From CAVYGN01 sp964413265 (GTDB lineage: Bacteria; Spirochaetota; Brevinematia; Brevinematales; JAOACQ01), in assembly GCA_964413265.1 (NCBI GenBank), contig CAYPRX010000073.1, positions 107,379 to 171,378 of the forward strand: a stretch of 64,000 nucleotides of DNA, read 5' to 3'. Position numbers and translations under genes: made by a program. The notes below the pieces were generated by a model. It had not been told where the DNA came from. It saw only the letters and a list, made by a program, of their open reading frames with translations, and made no database searches. Of the stretch, positions 8,047 to 16,059 are shown piece after piece (within the stretch, counting starts at the first letter, position 1; each line of letters starts with the position of its first letter).

Positions 8047-8636
8047 TTTAATTCCTGCTTAAAGATAATCTTCTTTAGACCGTTAATAGCATTCCTCCTG
8101 TGTGAAATTGAGTTTTTCAGATTCTCCGGAATTTCAGCCATAGTTTTTCTATAACCCAGACTCTTTATTAAAAAAATAGGATCATAACCAAAACCGTTGG
8201 TCCCGCGTATAGAATTACTTATTCTGCCAGTGCAATAGCCTTCGTAGCTGTATATGAAGCCGCTCGGCGATATAAGAACCATGCAGCAGACAAACCTTGC
8301 TTTTCTCTTTTTCACTGGAATTCCAGACATTTCAAGCAGAATCCCGGAAACACCTCCACTGTACCTTGCAGAAAGAACGCCGGGTCTGCCGCCAAGCGCA
8401 TCTATTTCAAGACCTGAATCGTCCGCCAGGATAAAAGCGTCTGGATAAATGTTTTTATAAAGATTTCTTATCCATGACGCTTTCAGCAGGGCATTTTCAT
8501 AGAAAGTACTGCCTCTTTCAGGGATTTCCTCGTTGAATTCGATATCAGATAGTGAAATGATGTCAGCAGGATATAGAATTTCTTTTATTTCCTTAATCTT
8601 TCCGGGGTTACGGGTAGCAGCAATAATCCTGATCAT
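8043..8636 (-). CDS. rdgB: Non-canonical purine NTP pyrophosphatase (RdgB/HAM1 family)
   Basis: A 197-residue housecleaning enzyme that hydrolyses dITP, XTP and ITP to monophosphates before they enter DNA or RNA. The N-terminus IAATRNPGKIKEIKEIL (usually TxNxxK), LADDSGLEIDALGGRPGVLSARY and GTNGFGYDPIF are the family hallmarks. The last catalytic segment, MAEIPENLKNSISHRRNA, is also present. Length is normal. It is the first gene of a two-gene unit with udg, overlapping it by 4 bases. A possible promoter (TTGCAG, 17 bases, CATAAT) lies upstream in the intergenic region. Confidence 0.95.
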   Translation of the reverse strand: MIRIIAATRNPGKIKEIKEILYPADIISLSDIEFNEEIPERGSTFYENALLKASWIRNLYKNIYPDAFILADDSGLEIDALGGRPGVLSARYSGGVSGILLEMSGIPVKKRKARFVCCMVLISPSGFIYSYEGYCTGRISNSIRGTNGFGYDPIFLIKSLGYRKTMAEIPENLKNSISHRRNAINGLKKIIFKQELK

Positions 8637-8793
8637 ATCTCTAAACCTGCCGTATCAGCATAAAACTTTATTTTTTTTTATAATCTCTTAAAATATTATG
8701 TCATGAAAAATTGAATTCTGCAATGCAAAAGAACTTCCGGTTCAATAAACTGCCTCTCTGGCTTATTAATATTATATAAAAAGCCGATAAGGA

Positions 8794-8835
8794 ATTAGGA
8801 GTCAAGATTACTCAAATAAACTCATCCTAATCTTG
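8794..8835 (+). promoter_or_regulatory. Leader with two mutually exclusive hairpins
   Basis: ATTAGGA (8794-8800) can pair with TCCTAAT (8825-8831). CAAGATTA (8803-8810) can pair with TAATCTTG (8828-8835). The 3' arms overlap, so only one helix can form, and the second is followed by a T-rich run. This resembles a weak attenuator or switch ahead of the DUF1015-like gene; low GC makes it tentative. Confidence 0.3.
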
Positions 8836-8861
8836 TTTATTTTTTATTACGAGGGGTTTAT

Positions 8862-10160
8862 ATGGCTGAAATTGTGCCGTTCTCAGGGATATACTATAAT
8901 CCTGAAAAGTCCAGTAAAATCGGTGATTTGATCTGCCCATCAACTGATTATCTGAATGAGGAATGGATTATTAAATTGAAGGAAAACGGTAATAACTTCT
9001 GTAACGCCATATATAGTGAAGGAGAGGGGACTGGAAAATACAGGAGTTCAATTCATAAATTATATGGATGGCTGCTTCGAGATGTTCTTGTAGAAGACAA
9101 GACACCTACTCTTTACATAATTGAGCAGAATGTCATGCTGACCGGAGTGGAATACAAGAGATATGGAATAATAGGGCTTTTAAGAATTGATGATTATGAT
9201 GGTAAAATAAAAAAAGTTGAAAAAACGAATGAAAAATACAGGGATGATAAATTCAGTCTCATAAAAGAAACACAATTTAATCTGGAACCGGTAATCGGCC
9301 TTGTAAATGATAGTTCAAATTTACTTGAGTTGCTGCTTACTCCAAAAAAAGACGGAACAGTAAAATCATTGTTGAATTTTTCTGATATGAACGGAAACCT
9401 GAATATAATATACAGGATTGATGTTCCAGATTTGAGAGATGAAATTATCAGGTATTTATCCGATAAAGTGCTTTATATTATTGATAATAATAGATATGAG
9501 GCGGCATTGAAGTATAAAAATGAGGCTGCTTCAATGTTGAAGGAGAGGATTTCAGGAAAAGAACCATTCAATTATGTACTTGTGAATTTATTCAATGCTT
9601 ATGACAAAGGAATGCGCATTAATCCTGTAAGCAGACTTATTAAAGGCCTGAAAATGAAACCTGCTGATCTTATCAAAGAACTTTCTCAAAAATACAAGCT
9701 TTCGGCTATTCCATTCTCCGATCAGAATACCGAGAAACTGGCAGAGAGAAAATTGAGGATGATATTAAATGACAGCCTGACAAGTGGTGGTATTTCTTAT
9801 GGCATTTTATTGAAGGCTATCCCAGGTAAATATCTGATTCTGAATATGAGCATGTCATTAAGTAAGGATATGATAGATACTGAGGTTCTGGAATCAATGA
9901 TTTTTAGCCCTTTGCTTGGTATTAAAGATGTGAAAAACGACGCATCAGTTGGTTATGCTTATAGCGACTCTGATGCTTACAGGTCTGTAAGTGAGGGGCA
10001 ATTTGAAGCCGCCTTTTTGACGAATGAAATCAAAGCTGCTAAGCTCTTTGATCTTGCTGATAATGGGAAATTGATACCTTATAATTCTATAAGCCTTTAC
10101 CCCAGGGTCATGAGCGGCGGAATGTCCTTTTCATACAAATATTCTAAGATCAGCTTATAG
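8862..10160 (+). CDS. DUF1015-like protein with degenerate signature motif
   Basis: A 432-residue soluble protein. The start MAEIVPFSGIYYNPEK matches the DUF1015 family pattern (I-x-P-F-x-G-x-x-Y-N-P), and overall length fits. Family members carry a near-invariant ADGHHRYE motif; here the equivalent string is IIDNNRYEAALKYKNEA, so the two histidines are lost while RYE is kept. Either the protein has a changed or lost activity or it uses other residues. The biochemical function of DUF1015 is not settled, so I do not assign one. GAGGGG 5 to 10 bases upstream supports the ATG. It is followed after 17 bases by a lipoprotein gene. Confidence 0.7.
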   Translation: MAEIVPFSGIYYNPEKSSKIGDLICPSTDYLNEEWIIKLKENGNNFCNAIYSEGEGTGKYRSSIHKLYGWLLRDVLVEDKTPTLYIIEQNVMLTGVEYKRYGIIGLLRIDDYDGKIKKVEKTNEKYRDDKFSLIKETQFNLEPVIGLVNDSSNLLELLLTPKKDGTVKSLLNFSDMNGNLNIIYRIDVPDLRDEIIRYLSDKVLYIIDNNRYEAALKYKNEAASMLKERISGKEPFNYVLVNLFNAYDKGMRINPVSRLIKGLKMKPADLIKELSQKYKLSAIPFSDQNTEKLAERKLRMILNDSLTSGGISYGILLKAIPGKYLILNMSMSLSKDMIDTEVLESMIFSPLLGIKDVKNDASVGYAYSDSDAYRSVSEGQFEAAFLTNEIKAAKLFDLADNGKLIPYNSISLYPRVMSGGMSFSYKYSKISL

Positions 10161-10177
10161 GTCAAACGGAGGAATTA

Positions 10178-11011
10178 ATGAAAAAGTTAATAATAATCTT
10201 TATTGGTTTTCTTGTTATAGCTTTTGCCGGCTGTCAGAAAATACATCTGCCCTGGAGTAAAAAGTCATCTCCACAGACAAATGATTTATTCAGCGAAAAT
10301 ATCAGAGAAGATTTTTCTTCTACAAATACAAATAATGAACTGGCTGGAACTAATGAAAATATGACAGAATCTGTTAAGCCGGGGTATAGTACCAATCTTA
10401 TGCCGTTAATTAATGAAAAAACTCAACTTACTGTAGAACCTGAAGTAGGAGAGAATGTTAAAACTATTGTTAGTAATGAATCCCAGAGTAATACAACAAT
10501 CAGCAGCACAGAGTCAAAAAAGGAAAAAACGGTTGCTGTTAATGCAGTAAAAAAGATCAGGTTTAAAAATAAGATGAAAAAGGAAAAGAATATAAAAGAA
10601 GTATTCATTGAAAGTGAAAAGTCAAAAAGCGGGCTCATAATACTGATAGGAAGCGGCACTATAAACCAGAATGCAGCTCCCAGAAAATCCATCAAGATGA
10701 CTTTTGTTGCAGTAACAAAATCAAGGGAATACAAATACTGCGATTTCATTATATATGCCATACCGGTTGGAAAGGGGAAGATGCTGGAGAGTGATCATAT
10801 AATCGGTGAGGTTGATAATATCGATTTTGTTAACGGGCAGGCTCAATACACAAAATTCTGGAATGGTAAAAATATTGATGATGATTTTTTACTTCAGGAT
10901 GATTACAATATATTCGCAGTTTGTAAATTAAAAAACACCAAATATGAAGTTTTAAAAAAAGAAGGCCGATATTGGGGTATGGCAGATAAATATTATATAA
11001 GTCTGAAATAA
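10178..11011 (+). CDS. Putative lipoprotein of unknown function
   Basis: A 277-residue protein with a lipoprotein signal peptide: a hydrophobic stretch at 4-16 ends in AFAGC with Cys19 as the lipidated residue. Residues ~30-120 are low in complexity and rich in Ser, Thr and Asn, a flexible linker. A charged Lys-rich patch (about 120-145) precedes a C-terminal domain of about 130 residues with alternating beta-strand pattern (for example IILIGSGTINQ, YNIFAVCKLKN). I do not recognise the domain. GGAGG precedes the ATG. It follows the DUF1015-like gene by 17 bases and ends 117 bases before panD, which has its own promoter. Confidence 0.75.
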   Translation: MKKLIIIFIGFLVIAFAGCQKIHLPWSKKSSPQTNDLFSENIREDFSSTNTNNELAGTNENMTESVKPGYSTNLMPLINEKTQLTVEPEVGENVKTIVSNESQSNTTISSTESKKEKTVAVNAVKKIRFKNKMKKEKNIKEVFIESEKSKSGLIILIGSGTINQNAAPRKSIKMTFVAVTKSREYKYCDFIIYAIPVGKGKMLESDHIIGEVDNIDFVNGQAQYTKFWNGKNIDDDFLLQDDYNIFAVCKLKNTKYEVLKKEGRYWGMADKYYISLK

Positions 11012-11071
11012 AAATATAATATAATTAAAGGATTTAATATTATAAATTATTAAATTTGTATTAAAAAACTC

Positions 11072-11100
11072 TTTACATAAGTTTTTTTGTATATTAAAAT
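11072..11100 (+). promoter_or_regulatory. Promoter of the panD-flaA operon
   Basis: TTTACA at 11072-11077 and TAAAAT at 11095-11100 with a 17-base spacer. No flagellar sigma-28-type box is evident, which fits housekeeping transcription of flaA in spirochaetes. Confidence 0.45.
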
Positions 11101-11128
11101 AAATAAGGGTTGAGGGGCTTAATTATTG

Positions 11129-11485
11129 ATGTTGCTGACAGTTTTGAGAGCTAAAATACATAGGGCTGTAGTAACAGAAACGAATCTGGAATATATAGGA
11201 AGTATTACAATAGATGAAAGCCTTATGGAGGCTTCGGGAATATATTCATATGAACAGGTTCATGTCTGGAATTTAACTAATGGGTCCAGGCTTGTTACTT
11301 ACGCTATTCCCGGGAAAGCTGGCAGCGGCATTGTATGTCTGAACGGAGCTGGCGCACATTTAAACAGGGTAGGTGACAGGATTATTATAGCTGCGTTCGG
11401 GCTTATTGATGAACAGGATGCGCCAGGAATTAAGGCTAAGATCATAATTGTTGATAATGAAAATAAAGTGAAGCAAATTTTATAA
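11129..11485 (+). CDS. panD: Aspartate 1-decarboxylase (PanD) proenzyme
   Basis: A 118-residue pyruvoyl enzyme that makes beta-alanine from aspartate for pantothenate and CoA synthesis. It carries KIHRAVVTETNLEYIGSITID, with the self-cleavage site Gly24-Ser25; the new N-terminal serine becomes the pyruvoyl group. NGAGAHLNRVGDRIIIAAFG is the conserved C-terminal part. I prefer ATG 11129 because it places the cleavage site at 24/25 as in E. coli; a TTG at 11126 is equally close to the GAGGGG ribosome site. No panB or panC is in the window. Unusually, the gene is first in an operon with two flagellar sheath genes, 27 bases upstream of the first. Confidence 0.95.
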   Translation: MLLTVLRAKIHRAVVTETNLEYIGSITIDESLMEASGIYSYEQVHVWNLTNGSRLVTYAIPGKAGSGIVCLNGAGAHLNRVGDRIIIAAFGLIDEQDAPGIKAKIIIVDNENKVKQIL

Positions 11486-11512
11486 AACAAAATAAGATCT
11501 AAGGAGAGGTCT

Positions 11513-12367
11513 ATGGGTAGCAAGGGACATGTTGGTTTAATATCGTTATTTTTGTTTCTGTCATTTGTTATAATATGTAAAACAAGTCTATTTTCCTTCA
11601 ACATAGGCGGAGGAAGGCAGGCTGCTGTTAATCTACAGACCCTGGTAGTATCTGATTTCGGGAATGATAGTGACCAGTCAAATAATATCAAATGGAATGC
11701 TAAATTCTCAAGGTTTGCGAAACCTATAGATCCCAATCAGGAGAACAGTCCTGCGGACCCTAAAGCCTGTGGTGTAACATATGTTGAAGCGAAACCCCTC
11801 GGTCTTCCGCAGTATATTGATGCTCGAGAGAAATGGTCTCTTGGGATTAAAGCACAATTTACTAGAAAAGGCTATAACTGGATTGAAGTCTACCCCGTTA
11901 AAGGCAGTGCCGGAAGCGAGACTGCAAAACAGACAGTAACAATTGCAAGCAATCAGACTAACATTTCTCCAGGCCAGCCCTCAGTTTCAGAGGGTGGGAA
12001 TGTGATCAGTCCTATATCGCTGCCCGGCCAGATAAAGAGCATGGATATGTGGGTTTGGGGTGGAAATTATCATTATTGGATGGAGTTTTACCTGGTTGAT
12101 TATAAAGGCTATTTAAACAGGCTTACAGCGGGGGATATAGATTTTGTCGGATGGAAAAATGTTGCGCTCAAAATACCAGATTATGTTCCTCAGGCAGAAA
12201 TGCATGTACCGTTCCTGAAATCACTGAGCCTGCAAATGATTAAACTCTGGTCCTATCCCACCGAAAGAGTTGATCAGTTTTACTGCTATTTTAACTATCT
12301 CCAGGTACAGACAGATGTTTATGTTGAGCGTTTCAACGGTGATGATCTGGCCAATAAAAGATGGTAA
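11513..12367 (+). CDS. flaA: Flagellar filament outer-layer (sheath) protein FlaA, copy 1
   Basis: A 284-residue exported protein of the spirochaete FlaA family, which coats the FlaB core of the periplasmic flagellum. A signal peptide covers about residues 1-30. The mature part has the family pattern: LVVSDFGNDSDQSNNIKWNA near the start, the SMDMWVWGGNYHYWMEFYL strand pair, DIDFVGWKNVALKIPDY, and YFNYLQVQTDVYVERFNGDD near the end. A Gly/Ser/Pro-rich insertion sits around residues 140-175. It is followed after 20 bases by a second, divergent FlaA gene. GGAGAGG precedes the ATG. Expressed from the panD promoter unless an internal one exists. Confidence 0.88.
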   Translation: MGSKGHVGLISLFLFLSFVIICKTSLFSFNIGGGRQAAVNLQTLVVSDFGNDSDQSNNIKWNAKFSRFAKPIDPNQENSPADPKACGVTYVEAKPLGLPQYIDAREKWSLGIKAQFTRKGYNWIEVYPVKGSAGSETAKQTVTIASNQTNISPGQPSVSEGGNVISPISLPGQIKSMDMWVWGGNYHYWMEFYLVDYKGYLNRLTAGDIDFVGWKNVALKIPDYVPQAEMHVPFLKSLSLQMIKLWSYPTERVDQFYCYFNYLQVQTDVYVERFNGDDLANKRW

Positions 12368-12387
12368 TATAGGCGGAGGAAAAGTTT

Positions 12388-13137
12388 ATGAAATTGAAAT
12401 TATTTCTGATAACATTATTTCTGGTTATATGCGGTATATCTTTTTCACAGCAGATGAATAACACCAATGCCCCTGGAGGAAACATACAGAATAATATTTT
12501 AAATAGAACAACTGAGATGACGGTTATAAATACAAATGTTAATGAGAATACCAATAAAACTACTGCAACAGAACTTGTACAAACAATCCTTGTTGAGGAT
12601 TTCGAAGAAGCAGGTGAGTGGACTGCTTTTATGCCCAGGGATTTTGGTGTGGCGAGTGCAATGAGAAGGGAAGGAGGTCCGAAGGATCTTGTCAGCGAGA
12701 AAAACAAGTATGTGCTTGGAATTAAAGTAGAATTTATGAAAAGGGACTGGAGCTGGGTCAGCATAGTTCCCGCAAGGCCCATTAAAATCAAGGGGATAAC
12801 AAAGACTGTTTCGGTGTGGGTGGTTGGAAGAAATTTCAAGCATACACTTTTCCTTGTATTGAAGGATTATATGCAAAACACCAAGTTTTTAAAGGCAGAT
12901 AAGATGATCTGGGTTGGCTGGAAGCAGGTTAACATCAATATTCCTGATACTATCGATCAGGAAAATTACAAGATTTCCGAAGAAAGGGGAATTACTTTTG
13001 TAGGTTTTAGAATTGAATTTGACCCCGATGACGAGATTGGAAGGCCTTTTTATACATATTTTGATTATATGACAGCAGATACTGACTTATTCAGCGAAAA
13101 GAACCAGAACCCGGATGATATGGTCGACAACTGGTAA
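12388..13137 (+). CDS. flaA: Flagellar filament outer-layer protein FlaA, copy 2
   Basis: A 249-residue FlaA paralogue. The signal peptide ends near GISFS-QQ (residues 1-20). A Thr/Asn-rich segment follows, then ILVEDFEEAGEWTAFMPRD, WSWVSIVPARPIKIKG, SVWVVGRNFKHTLFLVLKDY, MIWVGWKQVNINIPD and YFDYMTADTDLF. The order of strands and the aromatic motifs parallel copy 1, but sequence identity is low, so the two probably form different sheath subunits, as with FlaA1 and FlaA2 of other spirochaetes. Both copies end in a short tail with Asp-Asp and a terminal Trp (DDLANKRW and DDMVDNW). A strong terminator follows 48 bases after the stop. Confidence 0.88.
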   Translation: MKLKLFLITLFLVICGISFSQQMNNTNAPGGNIQNNILNRTTEMTVINTNVNENTNKTTATELVQTILVEDFEEAGEWTAFMPRDFGVASAMRREGGPKDLVSEKNKYVLGIKVEFMKRDWSWVSIVPARPIKIKGITKTVSVWVVGRNFKHTLFLVLKDYMQNTKFLKADKMIWVGWKQVNINIPDTIDQENYKISEERGITFVGFRIEFDPDDEIGRPFYTYFDYMTADTDLFSEKNQNPDDMVDNW

Positions 13138-13185
13138 ATTTTTTGATAGATTGTTATTAACGAAATAATTTTTTTAAAATAATTA

Positions 13186-13217
13186 AAAAAGGCTATGGAT
13201 TTATCCATGGCCTTTTT
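13186..13217 (+). terminator. Rho-independent terminator after the flaA pair
   Basis: AAAAAGGCTATGGA and TCCATGGCCTTTTT form a 14-base stem with a single G-U pair and a 4-base loop, ending in a T run. It closes the panD-flaA-flaA unit. Confidence 0.85.
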
Positions 13218-13225
13218 CCTTAAAG

Positions 13226-14275
13226 ATGGTGTATATGAAAGGAATTTTTGAAATTATGGCAGTATTGGGTATCATTATCCTTCTTTTATCCTGCGGGGAA
13301 AATAAAGTGAAACCAACCAATTATAATAATACAAATAGTATCAATCCGGTAACTTTATATAATAAAAATGCTGAAAACTTAAGCCTCACACTTATTAAGA
13401 CTCTTGAAGATCATTATTTGTATGTTTTTTATGTCTCTTTTTCTCCGGATGAAAGACTTATTGCATCCGGAAGTGCTGATAAGACTGTAATAATTAACGA
13501 CTGTTCTTCCTGGAAAGTAGTAAACGTCATGAAGGAAAATTATTACGATCTCTGGGGAATACCGGTAAAATTTTCCCCTGATGGTAATTATATTGTTTAC
13601 GGATCTTATGAAACACTTAAAATAGTCTCTGTAAGGAATTTTAAGGAGATCACGAATGCTTATGCGCATAAAAAGGGTATACAATCGCTTGATATTTCCC
13701 CAAATGGGCAGTATATTATATCCGCTGGAGTTGACGGTCAGTTAAGGGTATGGGGCGTACCGGATCTTAAACCTATAACCAATGTATTAGGCCATGATAA
13801 AGAGGTATGGAGTACCTGCATATCGGCAGACGGCAAATTTGCAGTGAGTGGTGGCGAGGATGGATTTTTAAAGGTTTGGAAATTCCCTTCTCTTGAACTG
13901 CAAAGCGCGGTAAAATATCATCAAAAGTCCATAGAATATGTAAGTATTTCACCGCTGCAAAAATACATACTATGTGCAAGCGCTGATTCAACAATAAGCA
14001 TATGGAAATGGGGAGAATACCAGGCACCATACCGGGTTCTGACCGGTCATAAAGGCAGTGTACCTGTAGCTATATTTTCCAGTAATGAAAACCTGATATT
14101 CTCTGGAGGACAGGATGATTGCATTGATATTTTTGATATTGAAAAGGGAACTATGATATATAATCTTAAAGCACATAACGGCGACATATTGACCCTCTGC
14201 CTGAGTCCGGATGGAAAGTTTCTTGCATCGGGATCAAGGGACAGAACTGTAAAAGTATGGCAGTTTAATAAATGA
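13226..14275 (+). CDS. WD40-repeat lipoprotein with seven repeats
   Basis: A 349-residue lipoprotein. The signal sequence ends in LLLSC with Cys23 as lipid attachment site (ATG 13226; ATG 13235 is also possible). After a ~30-residue Asn-rich linker come seven WD40-like repeats, each with a pattern such as SFSPDERLIASGSADKT or SPDGKFLASGSRDRTVKVW. Seven repeats are the number for one closed beta-propeller. Propellers are interaction scaffolds, so this is probably a periplasm- or surface-exposed binding protein. It lies just behind the flaA terminator and no clear promoter is seen in the 9 bases between, so it may depend on read-through or on a start within the hairpin region. Confidence 0.85.
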   Translation: MVYMKGIFEIMAVLGIIILLLSCGENKVKPTNYNNTNSINPVTLYNKNAENLSLTLIKTLEDHYLYVFYVSFSPDERLIASGSADKTVIINDCSSWKVVNVMKENYYDLWGIPVKFSPDGNYIVYGSYETLKIVSVRNFKEITNAYAHKKGIQSLDISPNGQYIISAGVDGQLRVWGVPDLKPITNVLGHDKEVWSTCISADGKFAVSGGEDGFLKVWKFPSLELQSAVKYHQKSIEYVSISPLQKYILCASADSTISIWKWGEYQAPYRVLTGHKGSVPVAIFSSNENLIFSGGQDDCIDIFDIEKGTMIYNLKAHNGDILTLCLSPDGKFLASGSRDRTVKVWQFNK

Positions 14276-14300
14276 AAAGCTTATCATTAAAGGGGGTTCA

Positions 14301-15545
14301 GTGGAAAAGATAATAACACAGCGCAATGAAATCGTGTCGGTTCTTAATAATATAAGAATAAAACATCTATCAGTTATTGTAAAGGAAGACGAGAAGAATT
14401 TTATGATTACTGGCTTTATCACGAAAGCAGATACTAATTCAATATCTATTTTTTTTGAAAAAATCCCGGATTATATACCTCTGAAAAACCTGAAAATTTC
14501 CTTTGATTACAACAGGAATTTTTATACTTCGGATAATACCGGTGTAAAACAATTAAATCTTCCTGTTAAAAACATTGAAATTTACCTGCCCGAAAAATTT
14601 ATGTACCACCCCATAAGAAAGTTCACACGTGTGGATATTTCCGACTCCCTTATGTTTAATATAAAAAAGGTTGATAAGAATCCTGGTGACGGAACTTCAG
14701 GGTTAAACATCGACGAACTTCCTGCGACACTGAGAAACATTTATCTTGAATTACAGACTGATTCGCCTGATATGAAAAAGATAGTCGGTATGGTAGGTGA
14801 TGAACTTACCAGGTATTCTAACCGTTTCAGGATAAACCTTTTTAAGGATTTGTCGACATTATCTCCGATTGAAAAGGTTGTAAACATTTATAAAAAGACA
14901 TTTTGGATCGGTGATACTGATAATCTCAGTAATTATCTGCATCTCGGAGATAAGTACAGTGTTATCGGTTACGAAAAATATTTCGATATGGTTAAAAAAA
15001 CCGCAGCACCTGATATTCTGGAACAGATCAGACAGAATTATCTGTCGAAAGGAATCAATTCGTATGCAATGGTTCCTATCATAGTCGGCGAAAGAGTGGT
15101 CGGCGTTATTGAAGTTTCTGTTCCAAATGAATCTCCTTTTAAAAAACTTACAATTTACGAAATATTCTATATAAAGGGATTGGCAGATATTCTCGGTGAA
15201 ATAATCGTTAAAAGCCATGGTGAGACAATTAAAGAAAGTTCAGATTTCAAGATAATGGATCTATCTGTCGGCGGCATACTGGCTAATACTAAAAACGTTT
15301 ACCTGACCCATTCAATAAAAGAAAATAACATTGTAATGGTTAATATTAAAGCCGATAATAAGGAAATTGATATTCCATCGAGGGTTGTAAGATACCATTA
15401 TATGCCGGGCGATAACGCCGGATTAAACGTAGCTTTTGAGTTTATTTATGATCAGGATTCAAAGAAAAACGATCTGACAGCCTTTATTAAAAAATATGTA
15501 AAGTATATGGCAGGCGGTGATCAGAAAACTGAACAGAAAAAGTAA
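14301..15545 (+). CDS. PilZ-type c-di-GMP-binding-like protein with an inserted GAF-like region
   Basis: A 414-residue soluble protein. The two PilZ motifs are present but far apart: RxxxR at 106-110 (RKFTR) and DxSxxG at 320-325 (DLSVGG). PilZ domains bind cyclic di-GMP with these motifs, which normally lie a few tens of residues apart. Between them, residues ~190-305 look like a GAF or related ligand-sensing fold (NSYAMVPIIVGERVVGVIEV). An N-terminal PilZ-like half-domain (~1-100) is likely. The architecture resembles uncharacterised spirochaete proteins (DUF1577-like; not verified). Start GTG 14301 is supported by AGGGGG. It sits 25 bases after the WD40 lipoprotein gene and converges with the CNBD gene. 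Confidence 0.65.
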   Translation: MEKIITQRNEIVSVLNNIRIKHLSVIVKEDEKNFMITGFITKADTNSISIFFEKIPDYIPLKNLKISFDYNRNFYTSDNTGVKQLNLPVKNIEIYLPEKFMYHPIRKFTRVDISDSLMFNIKKVDKNPGDGTSGLNIDELPATLRNIYLELQTDSPDMKKIVGMVGDELTRYSNRFRINLFKDLSTLSPIEKVVNIYKKTFWIGDTDNLSNYLHLGDKYSVIGYEKYFDMVKKTAAPDILEQIRQNYLSKGINSYAMVPIIVGERVVGVIEVSVPNESPFKKLTIYEIFYIKGLADILGEIIVKSHGETIKESSDFKIMDLSVGGILANTKNVYLTHSIKENNIVMVNIKADNKEIDIPSRVVRYHYMPGDNAGLNVAFEFIYDQDSKKNDLTAFIKKYVKYMAGGDQKTEQKK

Positions 15546-15573
15546 ATCAACAAAAAAATAAGCTGGAAAGGTA

Positions 15574-16059
15574 TTAATCATTTTCATCGCTTATGATAGC
15601 GTTGATCAGATTGACATTGTCCTGATTGATTTTTCTGAATTTTAGTGCAAGAGATTTAGCTATTTCCTTTATTATGTAATAACCGATTTCCGGTTTTTCC
15701 GTACACAGATTTTCAAAATCATCTTTTTTTATTATATAACATTCAGTATCGGTCAGAGCAACGACGGTTGCTGAACGTAAATCATTATCCATCAGTGCAA
15801 TTTCCCCAAAAAATACATTCATGTTATCATATAGAATGTCTACAACAAAGCTGTCCTTATAAAGTGTTTTTTTTTCAATTTTTACACTTCCCTTGTTAAG
15901 AATATACATCTTGTCGCCAACTTCACCTTCTATGATTATACTCTCCCCTGTTTTATAATTCTCAGTTTTTATTATACTGCTTATCTTTTCCAGGATGAGG
16001 CTATTGTCTTTAATATCCGAAAAGATCGAAATTGTTTTTAATCTTTCAATAATGTTCAT
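15574..16059 (-). CDS. Stand-alone cyclic nucleotide-binding domain protein
   Basis: A 161-residue protein consisting of one CAP-type cyclic nucleotide-binding domain and a C-terminal helix, with no DNA-binding domain. The phosphate-binding cassette FFGEIALMDNDLRSATVVA is intact: Gly85-Glu86 and Arg95-Ser96-Ala97 are the expected contacts for cAMP or cGMP. Its ATG overlaps the stop of the potassium channel gene (ATGA), so the two are made together. The obvious hypothesis is a regulatory subunit of the channel; a kinase- or transporter-independent sensor is the alternative. A class III cyclase is encoded elsewhere in the window (55512-57434). Confidence 0.85.
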   Translation of the reverse strand: MNIIERLKTISIFSDIKDNSLILEKISSIIKTENYKTGESIIIEGEVGDKMYILNKGSVKIEKKTLYKDSFVVDILYDNMNVFFGEIALMDNDLRSATVVALTDTECYIIKKDDFENLCTEKPEIGYYIIKEIAKSLALKFRKINQDNVNLINAIISDEND

